Assembly (NCBI GenBank): GCA_900316445.1 | Contig: ONCZ01000045.1 | Location: 1 to 54,388 of the forward strand | Length of the DNA: 54,388 bases | Direction: 5' to 3' | From: an uncultured Prevotellaceae bacterium | GTDB taxonomy: Bacteria > Bacteroidota > Bacteroidia > Bacteroidales > Bacteroidaceae | Shown here: one piece after another, positions 16,414 through 24,772 of the stretch | Numbering within the stretch: the first letter of the stretch is position 1 | Layout: each line of letters begins with the position of its first letter | The notes under the pieces: model-generated | Database searches by the model: none | Told to the model about the DNA's origin: nothing | Seen by the model: the letters and a program-made list of their open reading frames with translations, nothing else | Translations under genes and position numbers: made by a program

Positions 16414-17661
16414 TTACACTAATTTGTGGATCACAAGGCCAGAGCGCAGTTTGGGCTCAAACCAAGTGGCCTTTGGCGGCATGATCTTGCCTGAGTCGGC
16501 AATGTCCATGATCTGCTGCATTGAGACAGGATAGAGTGCCAAGGCAGCACGCATCTCGCCAGAGTCCACACGACGCTTCAACTCCTTCAGACCACGCAGT
16601 CCTCCGACGAAGTCTATCCGCTGAGAAGAACGCAAATCACCGATATTAAGAATCTCATCGAGAATCAGACGGCTGGAGATGTCCACGTCGAGCACACCGA
16701 TGGGATCATTATTATCATAAGTACCTTCCTTCGCCTTCAGACTGTACCAGTGCTCATCCAGATACAGCGAGAACTCATGCAGCTGTTGGGGTTTGTAGAT
16801 CTCCGTTCCCTTGTCCTCCACGATGAAGTTCACCTGTAGGGCAGCGAGGAACTCCTCTGACGACATGCCGTTCAGATCCTTCACCACACGGTTGTAGTCG
16901 AGGATAGTGAGCTGTGAGGCCTGGAAACACACGGCCATGAAGAAGTTGTACTCCTCCGTACCGTTGTGGTTGGGATTCTGCTTCTGCTTTTCTGCCCCCA
17001 CAAGGGCTGCAGCGGCACTTCTATGATGTCCGTCGGCGATATAGAGCGATGGCATCTTGGCAAACTCATTGGTGATGGTCTGCATGTCGTTGTCGTCGTT
17101 GATCACCCAGAACTGATGGCGGAATCCGTCGATGGGAGCGATGAAGTCGTACTCAGGCTCTGTGGCGGCATAGCGCATAATGAGATCATTGAGTACCTGA
17201 TTGTCAGGATAGGCGAAGAACACGGGCTCGATGTTCGCATTGTTCACACGGACGTGCTTCATGCGGTCTTCCTCCTTATCACGACGCGTCAGCTCATGCT
17301 TCTTGATGCGGCCGGCCATATAGTCGTCGGTATGGGCACAGACCACAAGACCGTACTGCGTCTTGCCGTTCATCGTCTGGGCATAAATATAATAATGATC
17401 GCGTGAGTCCTGCACCAACCAGCCCTTGTCCTGGAACTTCTGGAAATTCTCGGCAGCCTTCTCATACACCCGGGGGTCGTACTCCGACGTACCTATGGGG
17501 AAGTCAATCTCTGGCTTGATGATGTGATACAGACTCTTTTCGTTGTCGCCAGCCTCTGCCCTCGCCTCTTCTGAGTCAAGCACATCGTAGGGGCGGCTCT
17601 CAACCTGCTCCACCAACTCTTTAGGTGGACGGATTCCTTTAAACGGTTTGATGATTGCCAT
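16414..17661 (-). CDS. DUF1015-family cytoplasmic protein
   Basis: A 415-residue soluble protein of the DUF1015 family, recognised by the start IKPFKGIRPPKELVEQVESRPYDVL, the YIADGHHR motif in the middle and the PKATWFEPKLRSGLVI ending. Members often neighbour serA and serC in Firmicutes (my recollection), and here the serC-serA pair lies 4.4 kb downstream on the same strand, so a link to serine metabolism is possible but unproven. The enzymatic activity is unknown. A well-formed promoter lies at 17731-17700, overlapping that of the divergent sensor gene. Confidence 0.85.
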   Translation of the reverse strand: MAIIKPFKGIRPPKELVEQVESRPYDVLDSEEARAEAGDNEKSLYHIIKPEIDFPIGTSEYDPRVYEKAAENFQKFQDKGWLVQDSRDHYYIYAQTMNGKTQYGLVVCAHTDDYMAGRIKKHELTRRDKEEDRMKHVRVNNANIEPVFFAYPDNQVLNDLIMRYAATEPEYDFIAPIDGFRHQFWVINDDNDMQTITNEFAKMPSLYIADGHHRSAAAALVGAEKQKQNPNHNGTEEYNFFMAVCFQASQLTILDYNRVVKDLNGMSSEEFLAALQVNFIVEDKGTEIYKPQQLHEFSLYLDEHWYSLKAKEGTYDNNDPIGVLDVDISSRLILDEILNIGDLRSSQRIDFVGGLRGLKELKRRVDSGEMRAALALYPVSMQQIMDIADSGKIMPPKATWFEPKLRSGLVIHKLV

Positions 17662-17699
17662 ATTTGTTGATATTTACTAAAGATTCTCAATTTGTGGTG

Positions 17700-17731
17700 C
17701 AAAATTACGCAGATTATTTGGAATAACCAAA
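17700..17731 (-). promoter_or_regulatory. DUF1015 gene promoter
   Basis: Minus-strand TTTG at 17731-17728, 20 nt, TAATTTTG at 17707-17700: full consensus match. It overlaps the plus-strand promoter at 17717-17748. Confidence 0.65.
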
Positions 17732-17748
17732 TTTTCTTCTTATATTTG
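17717..17748 (+). promoter_or_regulatory. Sensor gene promoter
   Basis: TTTG at 17717-17720, 20 nt, TATATTTG at 17741-17748. Transcription near 17754 excludes a start at 17753 and supports the ATG at 17795. Confidence 0.65.
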
Positions 17749-17794
17749 CACCGTGATAATCATTAATCAACTGATAGAACCCCAACACATAAAG

Positions 17795-19768
17795 ATGAAA
17801 AGGATAACATTTATCGTAGCCAGCCTGCTGATTGGTACTATCTTGTTCGCGCAGACTCAGGCCTCACAGGAGGAAATTGCCTTTGCCCAACGCATCTATA
17901 AGGCACAGGAACAGGGAGATGAAACAGCATTTCAGGCAGCCCAGAAGGATTATGCTGATTATCTGCTCAGCAAGAAGAACTGGGGGAAATACTATAATCT
18001 GTGGGTAAACCAGGTGGTTTTCCATGTCAACAACAAGCATTTCTACCAGGCTTTTACCGAAATCCAGAAGATGACGGATGACATCGAGGAACGTAAACAG
18101 ACGAAATACCTTTATGTGGCCTATCAGGCCTTAGGTCTCTACTATGTCAACCGCGGAAACTATGAACAGGGAGAGGCTTACTTCAAGAAGGCGCTAGAGC
18201 TGGTTGATACTGTCAGTAATCAACTGGCAGCAGCCAATCTCCACATATCGCTGGCCCAGGCTCAGAGTTATACTAATCCAGCCGAAGCGATGAAGCAGTT
18301 GGATCGTCTGCCCTCATTGGAGGGAAACCCGACGACGGAAAGCGGCGTGTTGGCCTATCGCTGTATCATCGCCTTTGAAATGAACGACCTAAAGGCCTTT
18401 AAGAAATACTATGCAAAGTATGACAGCATCAGACAGAACTTCCCAGAACCATTCAATGAGATAAATTATGAGAATGTGATGGTGTATCATCACATGGTGG
18501 AGGGGCATACAGACCAAGCGTTGGCATGGTGCGATTCGTTGGATTCTGATATCGAAGCCGCCGAGTTGCGGGCAAAGGTGTATGAGCATGCCCGACTTTG
18601 GGAAAAAGCCTTCTACGAAATAGAACGTAAAGACAGTTTGAATCGCCGTATGGAGAATGAGGTGCTGGCTGATAATCTCGCTTCGCTGTCGCAAACCATC
18701 GATTCTCTTGAGGAGAAGGAAAGAAAGGCCAAGATTATCAGACAGCAATTGATTATTGTAGGTGTACTGGCTACCTTTATTATTTCCCTTCTGATAGGCA
18801 TTTTGCTCTATCGTCGCAGAAATCACAGACTTCTGAAACAGCAGTATGCCATGGTGAAAGAGGCTCAAGAGCAGACGGCCAATGTTCTCAGCATCCGGAA
18901 AGCCTTTGTCAAATCGATGTGGGAGCGTCTGAAGTCGCCTGTTCAACTGCTGATGAATTATGCCAATGTTTTCAATAATCCAGACTTCCGCCTGAAGCTG
19001 GAGGAAAGGCCAAAGGCCTATCACGACATCGTGGACTCAGCCAAGCAGATCGGTTCGCTCATCGAACCTGTCATTGAGTCGATGGCTCATGACAATACTG
19101 CCATCAGTGAACAACAGAAGAACGTGTGTCAAGATGCGCTCCGCTCTCCCTTGTCATCGCTCATCGGCATGGCGGAAATCATTGCAGAGGACAAGGATCA
19201 CCATATCCCGGAAGATGAATATCTGAAGATGCGCGAAGTAGTATCGAATAATGCTTATATGGTGGCGATATCGACTCAGGAACTGCTCTATTTCAGTATA
19301 ACGGCCGACGGTCAAAAGGTTGAGAAGAAAGACTACGTAGGACTGAATGAGACAGTACAGTCCATCCTTAACAGTTATGATTGGCGTAACCGTGAAATGG
19401 AATTCATGTTTACGTCGGATGTGGACGACGACGTGCATATACACACTTATAGCGAACGTCTGCAGCGACTGTTGATTTGCCTATTGCGCAATTCTGACCA
19501 GTTTGCTGCCTATGGCAAGGTGGAGGTCAGTTGTCATGCAGCCGACGACGGCACTTACTCCATATCTGTATCCAACGAGGGTGACAAGATTCCTGACGGA
19601 TGCGACGAAGAACAGATCTTCATGCCATTCATCAGGGTGACACCAAGCAGTCATGGTCTTAGTATCAGGCTCGCCCTCGCCAGACAACTGGCCTTGTCAA
19701 TGGATTACAAACTCCATATCGACATGACCTACGAGAAAGGAGTACGGATAGTTCTCTCTTTGTTTTAA
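17795..19768 (+). CDS. TPR sensor with degenerate histidine-kinase core
   Basis: A 657-residue membrane protein. A signal peptide (KRITFIVASLLIGTILFAQ) leads to a periplasmic region of TPR-like helices (about 20-310; YYVNRGNYEQGEAYFKKALEL is the clearest). One membrane helix (about 320-345, LIIVGVLATFIISLLIGILLY) precedes a cytoplasmic part shaped like a two-component kinase. Two segments resemble dimerisation boxes, SMWERLKSPVQLL and QDALRSPLSSLIG, but in both the phospho-accepting His is missing. The ATPase part keeps the N-box Asn (LICLLRNSDQF), while the glycine boxes are weak (SNEGDKIP, HGLSI). It is therefore probably a pseudo-histidine kinase. The next gene is a secreted cellulase with its own promoter. 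Confidence 0.75.
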   Translation: MKRITFIVASLLIGTILFAQTQASQEEIAFAQRIYKAQEQGDETAFQAAQKDYADYLLSKKNWGKYYNLWVNQVVFHVNNKHFYQAFTEIQKMTDDIEERKQTKYLYVAYQALGLYYVNRGNYEQGEAYFKKALELVDTVSNQLAAANLHISLAQAQSYTNPAEAMKQLDRLPSLEGNPTTESGVLAYRCIIAFEMNDLKAFKKYYAKYDSIRQNFPEPFNEINYENVMVYHHMVEGHTDQALAWCDSLDSDIEAAELRAKVYEHARLWEKAFYEIERKDSLNRRMENEVLADNLASLSQTIDSLEEKERKAKIIRQQLIIVGVLATFIISLLIGILLYRRRNHRLLKQQYAMVKEAQEQTANVLSIRKAFVKSMWERLKSPVQLLMNYANVFNNPDFRLKLEERPKAYHDIVDSAKQIGSLIEPVIESMAHDNTAISEQQKNVCQDALRSPLSSLIGMAEIIAEDKDHHIPEDEYLKMREVVSNNAYMVAISTQELLYFSITADGQKVEKKDYVGLNETVQSILNSYDWRNREMEFMFTSDVDDDVHIHTYSERLQRLLICLLRNSDQFAAYGKVEVSCHAADDGTYSISVSNEGDKIPDGCDEEQIFMPFIRVTPSSHGLSIRLALARQLALSMDYKLHIDMTYEKGVRIVLSLF

Positions 19769-19799
19769 CGATGTTTTTCAGCAAAAAACAACCCATCTC

Positions 19800-19830
19800 T
19801 TTGTAGATTCAGAAAAAAGCAGTAACTTTG
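19800..19830 (+). promoter_or_regulatory. GH5 glucanase promoter
   Basis: TTTG at 19800-19803, 19 nt, TAACTTTG at 19823-19830, an exact consensus fit, about 40 nt before the ATG at 19872. Confidence 0.7.
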
Positions 19831-19871
19831 CAGCCAAAGAAAAAGGTAACTCTAATTAATTTAAAACGTAT

Positions 19872-22028
19872 ATGAAGAAAAGACTTACTACTTTTATTTG
19901 GCTGCTGATGGCATTTGGCATCCAGTCACAGGCACAGGATTTTGAGTCAGCTACTGACGCAGTAAAGAACATGGGTGTTGGTTGGAACCTCGGCAACACG
20001 CTTGACGCCAACAACCAGACCGTAAGCGACATCACCAATGACGCCTACTGGGGACAGCAAGGTTTGGATTCAGAAACCTGCTGGGGACAGCCATACACGA
20101 CAAAGGAGTTTATCCAGATGATGAAGAAGGCGGGCTTTACGGCCATCCGAGTTCCCGTGACCTGGTATAACCACTTGGACAAGGATGGTAACGTCAACAA
20201 GGAATGGATGAAGCGCGTGAAGGAGGTTGTGGGCTACGTGATCAGCGAGGGGCTCTACTGTATCCTGAACGTTCATCATGACACAGGTGCCGACAGTAAG
20301 GATGCCAACGGAAAGCTGACAGGCTACCACTGGATCAAGGCCGATGCCGACAACTACACAGGAAACATGGATCGCTACGTGAAACTCTGGAGCCAGATTG
20401 CCGAGGAGTTCAAGGACTACGGGCAGACACTGCTCTTTGAGGCCTACAACGAGATGCTCGACGGCAACAGTTGCTGGAACTACCCGACCTTCGGCATGGA
20501 CTTCGACGCCGACTACGAGAAGAAATCGCTGGAGGCTGTCAACAGTTACGCCCAGAGCTTCGTGAGCACCGTGCGCCTCTCGGGTGGCAACAATGCGACG
20601 CGCAACCTCATCGTGAATCCTTACGCCGCTGCAAGTGGCGGCGTCTGGGGCAACAACACACACCCGCAGGATCCACTGGAGCAACTGGTACTACCCACGG
20701 ACGAATCAAAGGATCACCTGATTGTTGAAGTACACAGCTATCCGGAAATCACCAAAGGCCTTAGTTCAGCCAAGAGCGGTCTCGACTGGACATTCAACAA
20801 CCTCAAGGAGAAGATCATCGACCGTCTGAACGTTCCGCTGATCATCGGCGAATGGGGCACCAGCAACGTTGATAACGGCTCTGACTATATCGATCGCCGC
20901 GAGACGATGATTGGCTTCTGCGACTACTTCGTGAAGAAAGCCAAGGAGTACGGTATCGCCACGTTCTACTGGATGGGACTCTCCGACGGCAATGCACGCA
21001 AGGAGCTCGTCTTCAACCAGCCTGATTTGGCAGAGACCATCACGAAGGCCTATCACGGCGACGATTTTAAAGGTGAATACCCGGCTAAGGAAACTCCAAG
21101 CGAGGGTGTCATCTTTGAGGGTGAGCAGATGCTGGAATGGGGATCAGCCATCAATATCGCTGCTGACCTCTTCACAAACCTGAGCGATGCTTCGACGGTT
21201 GAGATTACCTATGTACAGCAATACGACCAGTTTGAGAAAGAGGACGACAGATACGGCATGATGCAGTTCTGGTATAACGACTGGAGTACGATGATCAACG
21301 TGACGGCTGAAGGCCAGACGTATAACGGCGACTTCGTACCTTCTGATGTCTATGGTACTGAATCAGGCACAGAGCATGTGACGACCTTCTCGTTCGATGA
21401 AGAGACCTTTCATAATTTCAAGAAGAAGGGTATGCTGTTTCAGGGACACGGCATCATAGTGAAGAAGGTGGTACTCAATGGTGTTGCTGAAGAGCAAGAG
21501 CCTCCACAGGGAGGTGGAGACTCTGAGGTGTTCTGGGAAGGCAACGAAGTAATGGACTGGGGCGACGGTCTCCAGCTGACGGTTCCCGCAGAGAACTTCG
21601 CAGCCCATGGCCAGGATGTCAGGCTGACACTGCAATATACGATTGACATGAATGGTGACTCTGATTACAATATGATTCAGCTGTTCTATGGCGACTGGTC
21701 TACTAATCCCTCATTCATCATCGACGGACAGACCATCGACAAGGAATTCAGACCCACCGATTTGAATGGTGCTGGTAATGGTGATGTCTGTACTACGACG
21801 ATGACCTTCAGCGAAGATGTCATGAAGATTATCCTTGAGAAAGGCATTGTGATGCAGGGTCACGGCCTGCGTCTGAACAAAGTGATATTGGAAACACCCT
21901 CAGGTATTAAGACTGTTCTCAAGGCCAAGAGCAACGATGGTGCCATCTATAACCTCGCAGGCCAGCGAGTTTATAATCCCCAGAAGGGCATCTACATCAA
22001 GAACGGCAAAAAGTACATTGTTAAATAA
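19872..22028 (+). CDS. Secreted GH5 endo-beta-glucanase with two tandem carbohydrate-binding-like modules
   Basis: A 718-residue exported enzyme (signal peptide ending SQAQ). Residues ~25-395 are a glycoside hydrolase family 5 barrel: GWNLGNTLDA at the start, acid/base Glu194 in EAYNEM, nucleophile Glu327 in IIGEWGTS, and FYWMGLSDG near the end. It should cut beta-1,4-glucan or a related beta-mannan/xyloglucan backbone. Two related beta-sandwich modules follow (about 411-537 and 552-674); each starts with an EGxxxMxWG-type motif and ends with QGHG and a KxVxL strand, so they are a tandem duplication, probably substrate binding. The last ~44 residues (IYNLAGQRV...KGIYIKNGKKYIVK) form the short Prevotella export tail. 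A perfect terminator overlaps the stop. Confidence 0.88.
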   Translation: MKKRLTTFIWLLMAFGIQSQAQDFESATDAVKNMGVGWNLGNTLDANNQTVSDITNDAYWGQQGLDSETCWGQPYTTKEFIQMMKKAGFTAIRVPVTWYNHLDKDGNVNKEWMKRVKEVVGYVISEGLYCILNVHHDTGADSKDANGKLTGYHWIKADADNYTGNMDRYVKLWSQIAEEFKDYGQTLLFEAYNEMLDGNSCWNYPTFGMDFDADYEKKSLEAVNSYAQSFVSTVRLSGGNNATRNLIVNPYAAASGGVWGNNTHPQDPLEQLVLPTDESKDHLIVEVHSYPEITKGLSSAKSGLDWTFNNLKEKIIDRLNVPLIIGEWGTSNVDNGSDYIDRRETMIGFCDYFVKKAKEYGIATFYWMGLSDGNARKELVFNQPDLAETITKAYHGDDFKGEYPAKETPSEGVIFEGEQMLEWGSAINIAADLFTNLSDASTVEITYVQQYDQFEKEDDRYGMMQFWYNDWSTMINVTAEGQTYNGDFVPSDVYGTESGTEHVTTFSFDEETFHNFKKKGMLFQGHGIIVKKVVLNGVAEEQEPPQGGGDSEVFWEGNEVMDWGDGLQLTVPAENFAAHGQDVRLTLQYTIDMNGDSDYNMIQLFYGDWSTNPSFIIDGQTIDKEFRPTDLNGAGNGDVCTTTMTFSEDVMKIILEKGIVMQGHGLRLNKVILETPSGIKTVLKAKSNDGAIYNLAGQRVYNPQKGIYIKNGKKYIVK

Positions 22029-22067
22029 AAAAGTAATCCCCTCCGCTTTGGAGGGGATTACTTTTTT
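22027..22067. terminator. Strong bidirectional terminator between GH5 and serA
   Basis: Perfect 18-bp stem (22027-22044 with 22050-22067), 5-nt loop, with A6 on one side and T6 on the other. It begins inside the GH5 stop codon (22026-22028) and ends 15 nt before the serA stop. Confidence 0.9.
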
Positions 22068-22081
22068 ATGCTAATACTAAA

Positions 22082-22999
22082 TTATTTGTTCACCTGGAAC
22101 TTAGTGTCGCCGTCCTTGAAGAAGGCGTTGATCTGCTTGGCGGCTGCGATACCAGCGTTGATGTTGGCCTCGGCAGTCTGAGCACCCATCTTCTTCGGAG
22201 TTGAGAAGTAACGACCCTCAAACTTGGCGAACTCGTCGTTGGCATCGGGCATGATGTCTGTGACGAACTTCAGGTCCTCACGCTCCTGCATCAGCTTTAT
22301 CAACTCAGGCTCGTTGATGACTTCCTTACGGGCTGTGTTCACCAGCACACCACCCTTCTTCATCTTACCGACGAGAGCAGCGTTGATGCTCTGCTTGGTC
22401 TCTGGTGTTGCGGGGATGTGGAGTGACACCACGTCGCACTGCTCAAAGAGAGCGTCCTGATTGGCGACAGCGTGTACACCGGCCTTCTCGATTACCTCAG
22501 CGGGACAGTAGGCGTCGAAGGCATAGACCTCCATACCAAAGCCCTTGGCGATGCGGGCCACGTTACGACCTACATTACCGAAAGCAAGGATACCCAGTTT
22601 CTTACCTAACAATTCAGAACCGCTCTTGCCGTTGTAGAATCCACGGACAGCCATCACCAGCAGACCGAAGACGAGCTCGGCCACGGCGTTGGAGTTCTGA
22701 CCAGGGGTGTTCTCAGCCACGACGTTGTGGGCTGTGGCAGCGGCGAGGTCGATGTTGTCGTAACCAGCACCGGCACGAACGACGATCTTCAACTGCTTGG
22801 CAGCGTCGAGCACCTCGGCATCCACCTTATCCGAACGGATAATGAGTGCGTCGGCATCCTTCACAGCGTCCAGCAGCTGAGCTTTCTCAGTATATTTCTC
22901 CAGCAGCACGAGCTCATTGCCTGCTGCCTCAATCTCTGCCTTGATACCATTCACAGCTTCTGCTGCGAAAGGCTTCTCTGTTGCAACTAATACTTTCAT
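22082..22999 (-). CDS. serA: D-3-phosphoglycerate dehydrogenase (short, lysine-type)
   Basis: A 305-residue NAD-dependent enzyme that oxidises 3-phosphoglycerate to 3-phosphohydroxypyruvate, the first step of serine synthesis. The N-terminal MKVLVATEKPFA, RAGAGYDNID, the NAD fold at GILAFGNVGRNVA and NTARKEVINE are recognisable. It lacks the ACT regulatory domain of long forms. Where most family members have TPHxGA, this one has TPKKMGAQT near residue 269, so Lys replaces the catalytic His, as in the lysine-type enzymes described from Entamoeba and present in Bacteroidales. The ATG at 22999 is preferred over an in-frame TTG 9 nt upstream. It follows serC after a 98-nt spacer with an inverted repeat. 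Confidence 0.93.
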   Translation of the reverse strand: MKVLVATEKPFAAEAVNGIKAEIEAAGNELVLLEKYTEKAQLLDAVKDADALIIRSDKVDAEVLDAAKQLKIVVRAGAGYDNIDLAAATAHNVVAENTPGQNSNAVAELVFGLLVMAVRGFYNGKSGSELLGKKLGILAFGNVGRNVARIAKGFGMEVYAFDAYCPAEVIEKAGVHAVANQDALFEQCDVVSLHIPATPETKQSINAALVGKMKKGGVLVNTARKEVINEPELIKLMQEREDLKFVTDIMPDANDEFAKFEGRYFSTPKKMGAQTAEANINAGIAAAKQINAFFKDGDTKFQVNK

Positions 23000-23016
23000 T
23001 TTCTTCAATTTATTTT

Positions 23017-23088
23017 GGCACGGATTACACGGATTAACACTGCTTTTATTGATAGCCGTGTCTCTGAAAGAGCCGTGAAATCCGTGCC
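23017..23088. repeat. ATCCGTG-family inverted repeat between serC and serA
   Basis: The arm at 23017-23030 pairs with 23075-23088 at 13 of 14 positions; the left side contains a second CGGATT unit. Same repeat family as 27753-27777, 53021-53045 and, with ATTCGTG, 5753-5826. Confidence 0.7.
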
Positions 23089-23097
23089 TAATGATAT

Positions 23098-24132
23098 TTA
23101 GTGATTACTTTCGAATTCCTTCATACAGGCGACGAGGGCGTTACAGCCTTCGATGGTCTGGGCGTTGTAGCAAGAAGCGCGGAAGCCACCAACCGAACGG
23201 TGCCCCTTCACACCAACCATTCCCTTAGACACTGCGAAGTCGAGGAAGTCCTTCTCCAGCTCCTTATACTCGTCGGCCATCACGAAGCAGAGGTTCATCA
23301 GTGAACGATCCTCTTCCTTGGCAGTTCCAACGAACATCTTGTTGCGGTCAATCTCGCCATAGACGATCTCTGCACGCTGCTTGGCCAGCTTGTCCATAGC
23401 CTCCACACCACCCTGGCGCTTGATCCAGCGGAGGTTCTCAAGGGCGCAGTAGATGGGCACCACAGGAGGAGTGTTGAACATAGAGCCCTTGTCGACGTGT
23501 GTGCGATAGTCGAGCATCGTGGGAATCTCACGGGGAGCCTTGCCCAGCTTCTCGTCCTTCAGGATGATGATGGTCACACCGGCCATCGACAGGTTCTTCT
23601 GGGCACCGGCATAGATGGCATCGTACTTGCTGACATCCACAGGACGGCTCATGAAGTCTGAAGACATATCGGCAATCAGGGGCACGCTGACATCAAGGTC
23701 CTTGCGGATCTCAGTACCGTAGATCGTGTTGTTCGTCGTGATGTGCAGATAGTCGGCATCAGCGGGAACAGTCCAGTCCTTGGGGATAAAGGTATAGTTG
23801 GCATCTGCAGAAGAAGCCACCTCTACGACCTCACCGAAGAGCTTTGCTTCCTTCATAGCCTTCTTGGCCCACACACCGGTGTTCAAGTAAGCGGCCTTCT
23901 TAATCAGGAAATTAAAGGGAATCATGCAGAACTCGAGGCTTGCACCACCACCGAGGAAGATCACAGAATAGCCCTCGGGCACGTCGAGCAGCTCCTTCGT
24001 CAGAGCTACGGCCTCGTCGACTACGGGCTGGAAGTCCTTTGCACGGTGGCTGATCTCCATCAGAGAGAGACCCGAGCCATTGAAATCAAGACACTGTTGA
24101 GCGGTTGCTTCGATGACCTCACGGGGAAGCAT
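23098..24132 (-). CDS. serC: Phosphoserine aminotransferase, N-terminus missing about 11 residues
   Basis: A PLP enzyme converting 3-phosphohydroxypyruvate and glutamate to phosphoserine. The body is intact: [26 protein letters not shown], the ADMSSDF strand and the PLP-lysine motif [22 protein letters not shown] near the end. The Bacteroidales enzyme normally has ~355 residues starting MKKHNF.AGPS; here the first ATG in frame (24132) corresponds to residue 12. The codons just upstream still encode Thr-Gly-Pro-Ser, then an in-frame TAA, so the family homology runs past the start and the original initiation region has been lost or altered. Reduced activity is possible. A promoter at 24217-24186 is in place. 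Confidence 0.85.
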   Translation of the reverse strand: MLPREVIEATAQQCLDFNGSGLSLMEISHRAKDFQPVVDEAVALTKELLDVPEGYSVIFLGGGASLEFCMIPFNFLIKKAAYLNTGVWAKKAMKEAKLFGEVVEVASSADANYTFIPKDWTVPADADYLHITTNNTIYGTEIRKDLDVSVPLIADMSSDFMSRPVDVSKYDAIYAGAQKNLSMAGVTIIILKDEKLGKAPREIPTMLDYRTHVDKGSMFNTPPVVPIYCALENLRWIKRQGGVEAMDKLAKQRAEIVYGEIDRNKMFVGTAKEEDRSLMNLCFVMADEYKELEKDFLDFAVSKGMVGVKGHRSVGGFRASCYNAQTIEGCNALVACMKEFESNH

Positions 24133-24185
24133 CGAGGGACCTGTTTATTTTGAATGTTTATAATGAATGTTTTCGAAAAACGCTG

Positions 24186-24217
24186 CGAAATTACACTTTT
24201 ATTTTCATTCAGCCAAA
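24186..24217 (-). promoter_or_regulatory. serC-serA promoter
   Basis: Minus-strand TTTG at 24217-24214, 20 nt, then TAATTTCG at 24193-24186 (one mismatch to TAnnTTTG). Transcription near 24179 leaves about 45 nt before the ATG at 24132, enough room for the missing first codons. Confidence 0.55.
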
Positions 24218-24384
24218 TATTTGAGCAGAAATTCACGAAATTAATGCATTTTCTTTCATTTTGTCAAATCCATATATCATTTTTCTGCCTCTTTTGACAG
24301 TTCTGACGCATACATTATTAAAATGTAGCTGCAAAGTTACTGAATATTTTTCGTATAATCTATGATTCATATCGTTTTTTTTAT

Positions 24385-24392
24385 TATCTTTG
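24385..24392 (+). promoter_or_regulatory. -7 box of the folK-like/M64/SpoU operon
   Basis: TATCTTTG at 24385-24392, 8 nt before the ATG at 24401, so the transcript is nearly leaderless and the upstream in-frame ATG at 24362 cannot be used. No clear -33 element. Confidence 0.55.
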
Positions 24393-24400
24393 CATTCGTT

Positions 24401-24772
24401 ATGACACAAAAGGAACATCACATCATCATCAGCCTCGCCTCAAACGAGGATCCGGAGACTCATCTGGCAGCCGCCAGGGAACAACTCACCCAGTTGTTGA
24501 CAGAGGTACATTTCACCTCCGCCATCTGGACGGAACCTGTCAACACCAGCCGTCAGGTTCCCTATCTCAACCAGCTTTGCACAGGCACCACAGCCCTTGG
24601 CGTGAACCTGTTGGGCGAAGTGTTGAAGGAAACGGAAAGACGGTTAGGACGAATCCACAACGAAGACGGTATTGTGGCCATCGATCTCGACCTGTTGCAG
24701 TACGACGACCAGAAATATCACCAGCGTGACTGGAGCCGTGATTACGTTAAGAACTTATTGAATGAAATATGA
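24401..24772 (+). CDS. folK: HPPK-like protein (FolK family), basic loop lost
   Basis: A 123-residue protein with the fold signature of 6-hydroxymethyl-7,8-dihydropterin pyrophosphokinase, a folate-pathway enzyme: IISLASNEDPETHLAAAREQL at the start, AIWTEPV, PYLNQLCTG, and the metal-binding AIDLDLL at the end. In typical HPPK the segment before that reads GRxRxxRxGPR with several ATP-binding arginines; here it is GRIHNEDGIVA, so these arginines are absent. It may be a divergent enzyme or have a different role. Overlaps the peptidase gene by 4 nt (ATGA), so translation is probably coupled. Confidence 0.7.
   Translation: MTQKEHHIIISLASNEDPETHLAAAREQLTQLLTEVHFTSAIWTEPVNTSRQVPYLNQLCTGTTALGVNLLGEVLKETERRLGRIHNEDGIVAIDLDLLQYDDQKYHQRDWSRDYVKNLLNEI

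Noticed and set aside
24133-24400. Small gene or RNA between serC and the folK-like gene
   Set aside because: AT-rich spacer explained by two divergent promoters; no convincing reading frame or RNA fold seen.
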